Shown: piece by piece, positions 1 through 11,865 of the stretch
Position numbering within the stretch: the stretch's first letter is position 1
Layout of the letters: the number at the start of each line of letters is the position of its first letter
Source of the DNA: Ovis canadensis
Taxonomy: Eukaryota > Chordata > Mammalia > Artiodactyla > Bovidae
Length of the DNA stretch: 64,000 bases
Assembly (NCBI RefSeq): GCF_042477335.2
Contig: NC_091256.1
Location: 37,788,001-37,852,000 of the forward strand
Reading direction: 5' to 3'
Notes under the pieces: model-generated
The model's input: the letters and a program-made list of their open reading frames with translations, nothing else
Databases searched by the model: none
What the model was told of the DNA's origin: nothing
Made by a program: the position numbers and the translations under genes

Positions 1-191
1 CCACCTTTCCACGAGTTTAGGTGATCTTCTCTCCTTCCCACTTGAACTAGCATCAAAGTGTCTCTGCCTGTCACCCCATAGGCTCCTCCCCCTCCTCCAG
101 GTGCCCCTCCCGGCAGCTCAAGAGAAGGAAGTGACGCACCGGAAGTGTCCCTGTTCCCCTTGCAGAGGGGGGAAGGAATCAAACCCCCAAG
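1..191 (+). promoter_or_regulatory. FBXO28: FBXO28 proximal promoter and 5' UTR
   Basis: GC-rich sequence directly upstream of the FBXO28 start codon, with no TATA box in view. Visible motifs are a CRE/ATF-like TGACGCA (132-138), an ETS consensus CCGGAAGTG (139-147) and a YY1-type AAGATGGCGGC (189-199) that overlaps the start codon. CpG-rich sequence continues into intron 1 to about 850. This layout is typical of a TATA-less housekeeping promoter. The transcription start cannot be placed from sequence alone; the tight ETS/CRE pair suggests it lies between about 140 and 185 (inference). Confidence 0.75.
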
Positions 192-458
192 ATGGCGGCA
201 GCGTCGGAGGAGCGGATGGCTGAGGAAGGAGGCGGCGGTCACGGCGACGGCGGCTCCCCTTCGGCCATCGCCTCTACCCAGCGACTGCCCCCACCGCCCC
301 CGCCCCAGCCCCCGCAGCCGGGGTCCCAGGCGTCCCCAGCCCCGGGACTGGCTCCGGACCAGCTGCCTCAAAACAACACGCTGGTGGCGCTGCCCATCGT
401 AGCCATCGAGAACATCCTCAGCTTTATGTCCTACGACGAAATTAGCCAGCTCCGTCTG
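192..458 (+). CDS. FBXO28: FBXO28 coding exon 1 (F-box only protein 28)
   Basis: FBXO28 is an F-box protein. It joins SKP1-CUL1-RBX1 as the substrate-recognition subunit of a nuclear SCF ubiquitin ligase, reported to act on MYC and topoisomerase II alpha (family knowledge). This exon encodes residues 1-89: an acidic/glycine-rich start (MAAASEERMAEEGGGG), a proline-rich stretch at about 32-58, then the first half of the F-box (LPIVAIENILSFMSYDEISQ, about 67-86). The ATG at 192 is preceded by an in-context A/G-rich leader and matches the family start. The donor is CTG|GTGAGG after 458, phase 0. The N-terminal low-complexity part differs from the human sequence I recall, while the F-box half looks unchanged. 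Reading through the donor would give an unrelated tail, so the splice is required. Confidence 0.96.
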
Positions 459-1182
459 GTGAGGCCCCCTGGGGACCCTTGCCGCCCTCTCCGAGAGCCG
501 AGGTCTGGGGAGGGCCCGAAAGGGAAGAGCGTTCCCCGGGGAGGGAGCCCCTGGCGAGCTGCAGCTAAAGCACCAAGCGCACCCCTCCCGCCCCAAAGTC
601 TCTCTTGGGGCTGGCCCGCGGGGTTTGTCCAGATTCCGCCCTTGCTCGAGGAGTGGGGGCGACTGCCTGCAGGAACTTGGCTTTGAGAGTCTGGGGGGCT
701 CGGGGGCTCTGTGCCCCCGATCCGGAAGCGGGGCCACGGGCGGGGGCAGCAAGAACTGGGCTTCCAACCTCTGTCCGGCCTGAGCGTGGACGCCGAAGGG
801 ATCTCACCATCTGCCTTTTGTATATCACCTTCCAACCCCAGGCTGGAGTTGGCGAGCACTCCGAAGTAGGCGAGATTATCCCGGCTAGGTTTGGTTTGTC
901 TGTGAGAATAACGTATTGTTCCCCCTACTACCCAAGTTTCCTTGTTGCGAAAGATAAAAGTCAGATAGGTCCGTCCTCCCAAAAGCCAGTAGAGGTTTGG
1001 AGGAATTCGAACTCGTTTTGGTAACCTCAACCCCAGCGCCTTGGTTGACCAATGAAGGCAATCCTGAGAAGTGACTATCGGGCTTTGCCTCACCCCTGAC
1101 ACTTGCCACCCCCTAGTAAAGCACCTTGCCCCTTGAGGAGGTTTTTTTCCTCTCCTGCATTTCTTTTCTAACTAGTGATTTA

Positions 1183-1212
1183 CGCCCCCTCCCCCCGCCC
1201 CCCCCCCCCCGC
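1183..1212. repeat. C-rich simple tract
   Basis: Thirty bases that are almost all C, in blocks broken by single A, T or G, about 0.7 kb into intron 1. Likely length-variable. No function is visible. Confidence 0.8.
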
Positions 1213-2809
1213 CAACTTTAGGAGAGGTTTTATACCTTAAAATCACAGTAAGTCTGTCCATGATTAATGAAAATAAATGAATTTGCCTTTGGGATTTTTT
1301 TCATCCCAGAGGCTTCACTGAAGGTTCAATGACTACCTTAGTTCAGTCAGTCAGTTATTTTGCTTCCTCAGTGAATTTATCTTTAAGTGGTAAGGAAATT
1401 GAAGGAGGTGGACATTTTGAAATGATTATAAACCGTTTCTGTGTAGAAGCTAAATACGTGGTCGGGGTTGTTTTTAAGAGGACAAAGACATATCTGAATG
1501 TGCTGTGTATAGCGTTTTCTTAATAATCAATAAACTCTATTTTAGATTTACACCTTCAATTTAAAATTGATCATAATTGTATTTTTCAGATGCAAGCATA
1601 TTTTTTAAAGGAGGCTATTAAATATTCAAACTGGTGAACCATTTATTTTCTTGTCAACACAGCACATCAACCATGCCAGTCTGCAGGATAGAAAATTCAT
1701 TTGGAAAGTAGTATTTTAAAATGATTGTCCCTTAAATGATTGAATTTCCAAACATGTTATCCTAGAATTTCTTGTAGAATCCTAACTATTCCTTCGATTT
1801 TTGATAAAGAATGATATTTGATCAGAATTCTTGGTATACATTCCTGTTGCCTGGAAATTGGACATGACATTTGAATTGAGCCTTTCAGCCAGACAATGCC
1901 TTTGTAAAGCTTGGAATGTTCACCTTCTGTTTTATAAGTATTGAGAAAAACTGTGTGTGTGTGGGGGGGGGGATGTTCATTTGTTGGTCAATTTGCTTCT
2001 TTAAAAATTAAAAACATTCTTAAAGGGGAGAAAAACAGCCTATCCTAGGGGACAGAGTTAAAAACACATCCCACAGTTTATTAGTAAATGACATCTCTTT
2101 CAAATGAAATACTCAGCTGCATTCTTATTTTTAAGCAGTTATCTATTCTAGTATTTTAAAGATACAAATTTTGTAGTTTCAGAGATTTTTATCATAAGGA
2201 GTCCCTTACCACCCCCCTAAAAAGATTCAGCTCCCAGTTTTACTTCTTAAAGATGGTTTTTTTCTCTGTTTTAGTAATGGGGAACTATTTCTTATTTCTT
2301 TCTTAACTTAAGGTTAATGGATAATTCTTAGATTAAGTGGGTAATCTTTTGTGGCGATTTGGAAGGGTCTTTGGTTTTAAATTCTTTGGTTCATAAGTCA
2401 TAAGGTGCAATTCAAGTAACATGAAAGATTCTTGCCACTAGGTGTCAGCATTAATTTAATTATGGTCATTAATGAAATTGGCAGTCTAGCGATAGTGCGT
2501 AGTATGTGCTTTCCATGCCTTTCCTAATTTAAGTGACCATTTATCCCTAACCGACTGTTTGCGAGAAAATCACTACCAGTTTGTATGCTGCTATCTGGCA
2601 TATAAATTACATAGTTTCTTTTATTGTCAAGTATTTTTTTGAGTAGAATTAAGGTTGGGTGTACTTAGAAAAGAGTAATATTAATTAAGAACAGAATTAG
2701 TTTCCATAAAGCTAAATGTCAACCATTCAGTAGTTAATGAGCTAGTTTACATATTTGTCAGGTGCTTCTTTTTTACTTCCTTCAGCTTACTTGCCCAGTT
2801 AGAACCTTA

Positions 2810-3021
2810 GGCTTACCAGATGGCTCAGTGGTACAGAATCCACCTGCAGTGCAGGAGACACAAGAGACTCAGGCTCAATCCCTGGGTCATGGACGATCTC
2901 CTGGAGGAGGAAATAGCAACCAGTCCAGTGTTCTTGCCCAAGAAACCCCATGGACAGAAGAGCCTGGAGGGCTACAGTCTAAAGGGTGGCAAAGAGTCAG
3001 ACACAACTGAGCACACACATT
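2810..3021 (+). mobile_element. Bov-tA SINE
   Basis: A tRNA-Glu-derived head (GGCTCAGTGGTACAGAATCC, with degenerate A/B-box spacing) is joined to a BovA body ending in the diagnostic AAAGAGTCAGACACAACTGAG. This layout is specific to ruminant Bov-tA SINEs. Confidence 0.88.
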
Positions 3022-4000
3022 AGGACCTCAGTCATAACTATTGTTAACACCTAAATTAGAGGACAGGTGCAGGGTCCATGTACTTACTGCTCTATATTTG
3101 CTTAATACAGTTTGTCCCAAGTTGCCAAAATAACATTTTCCAATCGACTTTGCTTCCTCTTGCCATGAATAATTGAAATTTGACTCTCCAGTCTGGTTAT
3201 TTCCAAAGGAATGTCCAGATCCCTTATTGAACTGGATTTTGTTTTATTTTTTCTGCCCTTGACTGTTGCTCCCAAAATGTACCTGGAACTTGGAAATCCT
3301 GGTTACATAAAAATAGTTCTTTAAATATTTAACTTCTCTAATATATTTTAAATTATTTGGATGAAGATACCTTTTTAAATGACAAAATGTGTACTTTGAG
3401 TTGTTTTCCAGTAAATCACATAAATTTGTGCTGACAGGTATGAGAGTTTTTGAAACAAGTGGCAAAGGTTAAGGAAGGTCCTGCACCTAGTTGCAGAGCA
3501 CATCACAGCCAAATTGGAACATATAACGTTGACCTGTGAGTACAGAGTTCTCACTGAAAAAAAAAAAAAGTACGCAAGGCTTTTTAAAAGTTGTCTTAGG
3601 GAATTCCCTGGCAGCCCAGTGGAGAGGTCCTATAGATTTTTCCTCTGTGGTTCTAGTGGAGCTCCTGTAAATTTAATGGAATCCTATAAGTGGTTCAGGA
3701 CAGATTTGATTAAAAGTTTAGTTCAAGTGTCATGCTTATTATCTGGAATGACATTTTCCATTTGACAGCAAAATACATAAATCTATGTTTTTGTCCCAGG
3801 ATATTTCTCTAGTGCACTCTAGCTGGTGAAATCTATTACTCATTTATAGTTCCTTTTGCATCTTTTCTTCAAATGTGTTTGAAAAGTTCAGTTGTAGAGA
3901 GGGTTGACTGGCAGAAAATATGAAGGAAAATGGGAAAGTATTACCTTTTTTTTTTTTTTTAAGTAGGCAAGATGTCTTCCTTATATCTCTTTCTCTATAT

Positions 4001-4434
4001 CAGTAGTTCTCAATTTTGTCTCAAGACACCTTTATGCACGGGGATGACCCAGAGAGATGTTATGGGGAGGGAGGTGGGAGGGGGGTTCATGTTTGGGAAC
4101 GCATGTAAGAATTAAAGATATTAAAATTTAAAAAATAAAAAACCGAAAAAAAAATTAAAAAAAAAAAAAGACACCTTTACATTCTTAAAAGTCACTGAGG
4201 ACCCAAATCGCTTACCTTTGAAGATTCTAAAATACCCAAGAATGCACAGTACATGATTCCATTAGCTGTCATCACATGTCACGTTGCCACACACATTCTG
4301 CTGTGTCTTGTGAGAGAATAAGCATGAAAATGGCAAATAACATCTTAGCATTATGAAAATGATTTAGCTTCAGAAACTCTTGAAAGGATCTTGGGAACCA
4401 CAAGGGTCCCTTGACCACACTTTGAGAACCATTG
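4001..4434. mobile_element. hAT (MER5/Charlie-like) DNA transposon fossil
   Basis: The left end CAGTAGTTCTCAATT and right end TTTGAGAACCATTG form imperfect terminal inverted repeats of hAT type. They are flanked by an 8-bp target duplication, CTCTATAT (3993-4000) and CTCTGTAT (4435-4442), matching at 7 of 8 bases. The interior has no ORF, so this is a nonautonomous element. An L1 tail at 4035-4167 interrupts it. The exact family name is not assigned. Confidence 0.75.
4035..4167 (+). mobile_element. Very short 5'-truncated ruminant L1 insertion
   Basis: A 133-bp L1 3' end (motif GTTCATGTTTGGGAACGCATG) plus an A-rich tail, inserted into the hAT fossil. The perfect 12-bp target duplication AAGACACCTTTA lies at 4023-4034 and 4168-4179. 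The same L1 3' end recurs in reverse at 31782-32100. Confidence 0.85.
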
Positions 4435-5714
4435 CTCTGTATCACTGTATTATAGAAAATACACTGTCTGTACTGCTGAGGGGTTTTTCCCCTACCATGT
4501 CATCATCAGGTTATTTATTTTATTAACAAATTCTTAAGTATAGGTAAGAAATTATATTTTGGGAATACTTCACTCCTGCAGATTCTCAAAGGTGTCCAAT
4601 CGGTAACCCTGTCCACAATATCATCACTGAGACACAACGTACATACCTTCCTTGAGCACGTTTACAAAGAATCAGGATAACAAATGCATAGTAGTAAATA
4701 CAAGAATGTTGAGGTTAATCAGCAGAGGCTTCCTCAGGGTCATGAATTTTTATCCAGTCAGTAAAGATGGAAGAACATTCCCAGTAGGGAAAAAAAAAAA
4801 AAGATATGTAATTATCTTAATTGTTTTGTTCAGGCTAATATTAAATTTATATTTTCTTTCCAAGTGCATATGTAGGAGGGACACACAGGGAATTTTTTAA
4901 TTTGTTGTAATTTTACCAACAGACAATTGAGAATTAACTCTCTGTCTCTGTATATAGTAGTATATCTTAAATGGTCCATTACCAAAAGGATAGAATTTTT
5001 TCTTATAAAAGATTAAAGTGTTCTTGTGAAAGAGATGGGAAGTTGTATACGACTGGCTCATTCATTGTTCATTTTTTAAATGATTTTATCGCCTCTGTCC
5101 ATGGGATCACATACGAGTTGGACAGAGTTGAGCACACATGCACCCATCATTAACTTTTTGCCACGTTTACTTTATCTTGTACGCTCATTCACCATTTGAA
5201 AGTAAGGTGCAAATACAGTGACATTTTACCCCTAAAATACTTCTATATAGTCACAATATCATCACTTCCAAGGTATTTAATATTACATTTTATATTCAGG
5301 TTTCTCAGTTGTCACCAAAATGTGTTTTGATAGCTTGGAGATGGGTTGGGGAGGTAGTTAAGGTTCTTAAATTTAATAAAGCATTAGTCTCTGTAATCTG
5401 GAACATCTCTCCCGCCTTTTCACTGTTTTCATTCTTTCATGACTTTCTAAAGAATCCAGCCTAGATGGCTGTCAAATATTCTGCACAGAAGATTTGTCTG
5501 ATTGAGAGGATTATAGGAAGATCTTGGTCTAGCTCCATGGCAAAACTTGAGTAGTGTGGCAAAAATCACCCCCACTAAAGTCCTGCTTTCTAGACTCATG
5601 CCAACAGTTTCTATAGCAGTAGAATATTAGAGACCCTAATCAACTGAGAATAATTAGGATAAACATTTCAGTCTGCATAGCTACTGATCACTAAGTTTAA
5701 CAAGACACAAATCA

Positions 5715-5982
5715 GGGCTTCCCTGGTGGCTCAGTGGTAGAGAATCTGCCTGTCAGTGCAGGAGACACAGGTTCAACCCCTAGTCCAGAAAGATCCCACA
5801 TGCCTCGGAGCAGCTAAGCCCTTGTACCACAACTACTGAGCCTGTGCTCTAGAGCCCAGGAACTGTAGCTACTGAAGTGCAAGCACCCTGAAGCCCATGC
5901 TCCCCAACAAGAGTAGCCCCCGCTTGCTGCAACTGGAGGAAAGCTGGTGCAATCCCGCACAGCCAAAAATAAATAAAATTAG
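5715..5982 (+). mobile_element. CHR-type tRNA-Glu SINE (long form)
   Basis: Starts GGCTTCCCTGGTGGCTCAG, then has the tRNA-like RGTTCAACCCC box, the GATCCCACATGCC core and a CAGCCAAAAATAAATAAA tail, as in artiodactyl CHR SINEs. Confidence 0.85.
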
Positions 5983-6194
5983 GGGAGGGAATACACAGAT
6001 CAAAAGACCTGGATTGTTCCCCACCCCTGACATAGCTTAGTTTTTATTGACGTGCCATCCTAGGTACTTTGCTAACCCTTGAAATGTGTAGCCACTATGA
6101 AAAAGTGAGGAAACAGAGTAATCCATATTAAAGTCCATATTAGAATGATACGTGTGTGTGTGTGAATCACTATTTGCTGGAGGACCCAAATTCT

Positions 6195-6330
6195 TAATTT
6201 CACTTTTTGCCCTTAATGATTGGATGACCTTGAACAAGTCATATACGTTCCTAAGGCCTCAGTTTTCTCATTGTAAAAAGAAAGGGTAGATTCTGGTGTC
6301 TTATGTCCCTTTCAGGTCAAGGGTCTAATA
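6195..6330 (+). repeat. MIR remnant
   Basis: Contains a degenerate form of the MIR core: a 'gatgaccttgaacaagtca' stretch followed by 'cctcagttttctcat' and 'gtaaaa'. An old, diverged mammalian-wide SINE. Confidence 0.55.
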
Positions 6331-6373
6331 AGCAGCTTAATCTTTGATAATAGCTTCCTTATTAATTGGGGGA

Positions 6374-6690
6374 AACTGGGAGTTGGTGATGGACAGGGAG
6401 GCCTGGCGTGCTGCAATTCATGGGGTCACAAAGAGTCGGACAGGACTGAGCGACTGAACTGAACTGAGTTGGCTTTGCAGGTGGCACTAGTGGTAAAAAA
6501 CCCGCCTGCCAATGCAGGAGACATAAGAGATGCAGGTTTGATTCCTGGGCAGGAAGATCCACTGGAGGAGGGCATGGCAAACCCACTCCAATATTCTTGC
6601 CTGGAGAATCCCATGGACAGAGGAGCCTGGTGGGCTACAATCCATGGGGTCACAAAGAGTCGGACACGACTGAAGCAACTTAGCATGCAT
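6374..6690 (+). mobile_element. BovB 3' tail followed by Bov-tA SINE
   Basis: 6374-6468 is a BovB LINE 3' end (GTTGGTGATGGACAGGGAGG ... GAGCGACTGAACTGAACTGA). A complete Bov-tA follows directly (tRNA head from 6471, BovA body to about 6690). The shared AAAGAGTCGGACA sequence shows why the SINE can use BovB machinery. Confidence 0.85.
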
Positions 6691-7896
6691 GCATTGACTA
6701 TCCAGTTCATTTGAGAACTGTAGAGAATGAAATGAGTACATTAAAAATATGATTCCATTACCATATTTCCTTGATTCTAAGATATAGTTTCATATTTTAA
6801 CATTTTTGAAATGATAATGCATCTTGATCAAATTATATTATTATATTGGTACTTTAAAAAAATTCTTTTTATTAAATTGAAAGCATATCTTAAAGTCTCC
6901 ACAGCATCTTAAAATTGAAGAAACCCAGTGTATTTTAAGGCATCTAAGATATCTGAGAAGGAAATGCTCAGTAGTTATAATATATACTGTAAGATTATTC
7001 TACTGTCAAGTGTTAAAAGATAGAAAATGTACATCTTGGAATCAACCAAGATTTTACAGTAGAGGTTTAACAAGAAAATTGTGGATTTCACGGATTTAAG
7101 GTATGTGTCTTGCCTTTTTAAGAAGGGCCATAGTGGCACAACACATTGAAAAGGATTTCTAAATAAACACAAGTGATGAAACAAAATTTTTATTTTTCAT
7201 CACTTGTTAGAAAATGGTAAAAAGAAGAAACATGGCATTTTAAATCTTGAAATTATTAACAAAGAAAACAAATCTGTTCTTCATACTAGAACAGCAAATA
7301 ACAGAGGGACAAGTTAAATGTCTCTTAAGTTAAATGTCTCTATTGTATACTTACTCCATTAGTTACCTTTTGTTTATATAGTATGTATTTTCCTAATCTC
7401 TAAATATATTGATCATTTTTGACATAGTCATCATCTTTGTATATTAGATTCTAGAATTTTTCTGTCTTGAGTAAATTGCCAAACTGCTAGGATTTTTGTT
7501 TTGTTTTAATAACTGGGGAAATATTTCTTTTCTGTAGCCTTGGGAAATAAGTAACCCCAAATTTAGAGCTACACTTTAAATAAGGTAATTTTGTTTTGCA
7601 AGGTAATATGCATTGATAGCAGTTATAATTATACGGCTCACCTTGGGGAAAATTAATATATTTCTGTTTTTGTAGAGGTCACTTTGCTTCCTTCTGAATC
7701 CTAAACGAAAGAGAGTTATATGCTCTATGGTGTTTTTGGTTTTATGCTATTGGCCAGTCAGTGCTTATAAAACATTTATGAAAGGAAGAATATTACATTA
7801 AGTACTGTTCTTGTCCTGTAATATAAACTAATGCTTCAGGTCTTTTGGGTTCTGTGGTGCTAGTCTAGTTTGCTTTTGTTACCTCCTATCTTCTAA

Positions 7897-7950
7897 TTTT
7901 TTTTTAGTTGAGGTATAGTTGATTTACAGTATTTGTTTCAGATGTATGTT
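7897..7950 (-). mobile_element. L1 3' end fragment
   Basis: A T-rich start followed by 'agttgaggtatagttgattt' is the reverse complement of a common L1 3' tail. Confidence 0.5.
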
Positions 7951-8584
7951 TTCTGATCTTTTTGCCAGCTTTTGATTAGAATGATCAGTTAAGACTCATT
8001 TATAAGTCTTTTTTCGTGTCTTTCACCTCTTTATTTGGGATTCATCTGCAGTGGTTTCGGCTATCTTCATGTGAGATCTCCAGAACCTTATCTTCAGTTG
8101 TAACATTATAGTTGCTTACGGAAAAGGACCAGTCAACTGTCCCAATACCAGGTCTCTCCCAAAATGGATGTTCTTTTTCCTTTTAAATTTTTATTTCTCA
8201 TTACTGTCTGATTTTCCTGATCAAAACATGGGAGATTTTATTCTTCTCAGCTTTGCTTACGTATCTGATCTGTCTTCAGAAGTAGTTAGCTAATGGTTTA
8301 TTCATTCCAGGCTTTGTGCCTTTGTTCCATCAGCATTAACTTAGCAGTCCTGTCCTTTCTTCTTTTAAAGCCTAGGATCACGCTAAGTCTTCCTTGGTTG
8401 ACCTTACCTGGTATTTATTTATAAAAAATTACTCAGTCGATTGTATGCTCATATTAGTCAGTACTCCTTCCATTGCATTTCTAGATTATTAAAAGATTCC
8501 TAAATTGAGTATTTAGCTAGATTTAGTGCAGCAAAATTCTAGAATAATGAAATAATTTAGAAAGTACCTTGGAAGTTATTACAG

Positions 8585-8985
8585 CAGTGTGCTGTGTGCT
8601 AAGTCACTTCAGTCATGTCCTACTCTGTGCAGCACTACGGACTGTAGCCTTCCAGGCTCCTCCGTCCATGGGATCCTCCACACAAGAATACTAGAGTGGG
8701 TTGCCATGCTTCCCTCCAGGAAATCTTCCCAACCCAGGGATTGAACCTGCTGCTCATCTGCCTGCTGCATTGCAAGCGGATTCTTTACTGCTGAGCCTCC
8801 TGACTTTTTCACTTTGTAAATAAACATTTTTTTTTCTTCAGTTTTATAGAGATGGCATTGATATATAGCACTGTATAAGTTTAAGATGTACGGAATAATG
8901 ATTTGACTTTTTAAAAAATTAGGAAATCGTTACCACAGTGGATTTAGTTCCATTATTCAACTCAGACATTATCAGAAAGGTTAGA
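8585..8985 (-). mobile_element. Bov-tA SINE next to an L1 3' fragment
   Basis: 8585-8802 is a reverse-oriented Bov-tA (TTCAGTCATGTCCTACTCTG ... TACTGCTGAGCC). 8826-8985 is a reverse L1 3' end with 'tagcactgtataagtttaag' and 'ataatgatttgactt'. Confidence 0.75.
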
Positions 8986-9034
8986 GAGTCCACAGAACAA
9001 AAGAGTATTTTTCTACAAAGTTGTGTTAGAGGGT

Positions 9035-9160
9035 GAAAGTGAAAGTGAAGTCGGTCAGTCGTATCCGACTCTTTGTGACCCCGAGGACTGTAACCTACCA
9101 GGTTCCTCTGTCCATGGGATTCTCCAGGCAAGAATACTGGAGTGGGTTGCCATTTCTGCC
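9035..9160 (-). mobile_element. BovA monomer
   Basis: Reverse-strand BovA body only, without a tRNA head: GTGAAAGTGAAAGTGAAGTC, 'gtccatgggattctccaggc', ending at 'ttgccatttct'. A 30-bp BovB tail scrap (GACACAACTGAGTGACTGAA) lies nearby at 9275-9303. Confidence 0.8.
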
Positions 9161-9444
9161 TCACATTAAATAGTTTCAACAACAATGAAATCCCCAATTT
9201 TTATTCCTCAGAGTTCATTTTGAAGTCTTTGGGTGGGGTTTTTTTTCCTACTTGATAATGTCTGTTGACTTTTGGACACAACTGAGTGACTGAACTGACT
9301 GACTTTCTCCTATGACAGATTAGAATTTAGCCAGCTTTATATCCCCTCATCAGACACACAAAGACATACTTTCTTTTTCTTCCTCCAGTAACATGATAAA
9401 TGTTTCTTTTTTCCTCACACAAAGTTCAGTACCATTGTTTATGG

Positions 9445-9830
9445 CAGTGTGGTTCTCAAATGCAGTCCAGGTTTACCAGAAGGATTCCCAAGACTCAAGG
9501 AGTCTATATAATCTAAAATATTTTCATTACTGTACTAAGGTATTGTTTGCACTTTTTACTCTCATTCTTTCACAAAGGTCCAGTGGCGTTTTCCAGTAGT
9601 TCTGTGATATGTGATGGTGTCATCATACAGCTAATGAAATGTGCACTTGTATATTGTGTTTTCTAGAATTTTCTTAGGTAAGAATACCTCAGTAGATTAA
9701 TGCAAAAGAAGCAGATATGAAAATTCACCTATTTCTATTAAACTGCTAAACCTAAACTAGATTAAAGAGATTTATAGATGTACTCATTAAATATTTTGTT
9801 TTAGAAACATTTATATCAGTACATATTGGG
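9445..9830. mobile_element. hAT-Charlie-like remnant
   Basis: CAGTGTGGTTCTCAAA at 9446 resembles a hAT terminal repeat. The following 'ccagtggcgttttccag', 'gatggtgtcatcat' and 'agagatttatag' segments resemble old Charlie-family DNA transposons. Degenerate, right end not found. Assignment is from memory of the family. Confidence 0.4.
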
Positions 9831-10048
9831 TTTTTTTTTTTCACTAGACACTGAACAAATGTTTATAACTTATTCAGTTAGAAATAGATTCCACTGTATT
9901 TTAAAATATGATTTATTAGAATTACTCTATCAGTAAAGTATCAGTACTTTATTATGTTTTCATCTACTTTGAAATTGAGAAGAACTGTTTACCTTCATAC
10001 CTTTCATCTGGCATACTATTATATAGGGAATGGCTAGTATTTAGTATT

Positions 10049-10320
10049 CGGAGAAGGTGATGGCACCCCACTCCAGTACTCTTGCCTGGAAAATCCCATG
10101 GATGGAGGAGCCTGGTGGGCTGCAGTCCATGGGGTCCCAAAGAGTCTGACACAACTGAGCAACTTGGCTTTCACTTTTCACTTTCATGCATTGGAGAAGG
10201 AAATGGCAACCCATTCCAGTGTTCTTGCCTGGAGAATCCCAGGGACGGGGGAGCCTGGTGGGCTGCTGTCTATGGGGTTGCACAGAGTTGGACACGACTG
10301 AAGTGACTTAGCAGCAGCAG
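10049..10320 (+). mobile_element. Bov-A2 dimeric SINE with perfect TSD
   Basis: Two BovA monomers in tandem, joined by CTTTCACTTTTCACTTTCATG, ending in a short CAG repeat. The perfect 11-bp target duplication TATTTAGTATT lies at 10038-10048 and 10321-10331. Confidence 0.93.
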
Positions 10321-10809
10321 TATTTAGTATTAGAGTATCAAAACCTTTATTAGCTCAGCCCAGTATACCAGAATTTTTATCAGGAGAAAGCAACTTTTGA
10401 GTTTCATCAGTACTTGGTTTTAGTTCAAGCATTTGTATTTGGGTGCTATGAGAGATAGAAGCGTTAAGACAGCCCTTGCCTAATCGACTTAGCCTTGATG
10501 TAGATTTATCTCAGTTTCATCTCAGCATTGTGCTTTCAACATCCACGCCTATACAGTGAGAACTGAGGTCCAGGCTGATACCTCTGAGTCAATGCAAAAT
10601 AGTCAGGAAACAAACAACAAACATATTTTGTGTAGTAGGTTTCATTAAGATAAGAAAGATACTGGGATATTTCAGAAATATAAGAGCTAAGTATATAAAG
10701 CAAAGTTTTCAAATTAGTGGTAAAGTTAAAATTGTTAACAAAATTTTTTAAACAATTTTTAGATAGCGATTTATAGTTTACCATGATTTAATGTCTGTTT
10801 TTTTTTTTT

Positions 10810-10975
10810 TTAATCCTAATGATACCCCTGTTGTATGAGGTACTAGCCATATTTTATAGACGTCTGATTCAGGCTTTCAAAAAGGAACTGACTTGCCCAA
10901 GGACATAAAATGGCTGGACTCAAATTTAGGTGTTCTGACTTCAGATCCTATGCTTTTATTATATAAAGATACCAT
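10810..10975 (-). repeat. MIR remnant
   Basis: Reads as a reverse MIR: 'gaactgacttgcccaaggac' followed by 'atggctggactcaaattta'. Highly diverged. Confidence 0.55.
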
Positions 10976-11304
10976 TTTTAAAGTTGTTTCTGCTATACAT
11001 GTTAAAATATTTTGAAGGATATGTATGACAGTATCTAGTATAGGCTTTGGCTATTATAAACTATCATACTTCATCCAAGTAACTAGAAGAAATGATTTAA
11101 AACTTTCATTCTGGTAATGATAAAAACTTTGTGAGGGGTTAGACTCAAGTTTGAATATGTATTTTTGGCTAGAGAAGAATTTTCTTGTTTCAAACCATTA
11201 GAAGCCTTCAAATATTTTGTTTTAATGATCTTTAAAATTATAGACTTTGACCATAATAGTGGGGATACATTCAGAACATTCCACAGATACCAAAAATAAA
11301 GAAT

Positions 11305-11412
11305 CAAGTGGGACTCTGAACTTCCACTGCATGAGTTTGATCCCTGGTCGGGGAACTAAGATCCTGCAAGCCATGTCGCACAACCAAGAAAAAGTCAAAT
11401 ATATAAATAAAT
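11305..11412 (+). mobile_element. CHR SINE 3' portion
   Basis: Contains 'tttgatccctggtcgggga', 'actaagatcctgcaagcc' and an AAATAAATGA tail. The tRNA-like head is mostly missing. Confidence 0.75.
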
Positions 11413-11612
11413 GAGGAAACATATATATTATTTTTTAAAGGGTAAATTATTCCTTACTTACGTATAGTATTAGTTTTTAAATGTAGTATTGCAGGTTACA
11501 GTGAAGAATTCACATATACTGATTCAAAGATTCAGATAGCAAACTGGAGAACAGTTCTAGCACAGAGAACTTTGAACCATCAGTTAATGAGTCTAAGTTA
11601 ATTGTTATCAAT

Positions 11613-11865
11613 TTGTTTTTTTTTAAATTAATTTTACATACTTTTTTGGCTGCACTATACAGCATCTGAGATCTTAGTTCCCTGACCAAGGGTTGAACCC
11701 ACACACCTTACATTGGAAGCATGGATGGAGTCTTAACAACTGGATTACCAGGGAAGTCCCTTTATTAATTTTTATTGGAGTATAGTTGCTTAACAATGTT
11801 GTATTAGTTTCTGCTGCACAGCAAAGTGAACTAGTTATATATATACATATATATATCCCCTTTTT
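11613..11865 (-). mobile_element. CHR SINE plus L1 3' end
   Basis: 11613-11760 is a reverse CHR SINE (TTGGCTGCAC ... ATTACCAGGGAAGTCCC). 11761-11865 is a reverse ruminant L1 3' end ('ttattggagtatagttgctt', 'gtttctgctgcacagcaaag'). Both lie within 150 bp of FBXO28 exon 2. Confidence 0.75.

Noticed and set aside
145-402. Overlapping frame upstream of and across the FBXO28 start
   Set aside because: It begins with GTG, not ATG, and is in the wrong frame, so it is not a credible uORF.
192-686. FBXO28 exon 1 read through as a 164-codon protein
   Set aside because: The family protein continues in exon 2 exactly at the GTGAGG donor. The extra 75 residues are CpG-island intron sequence.
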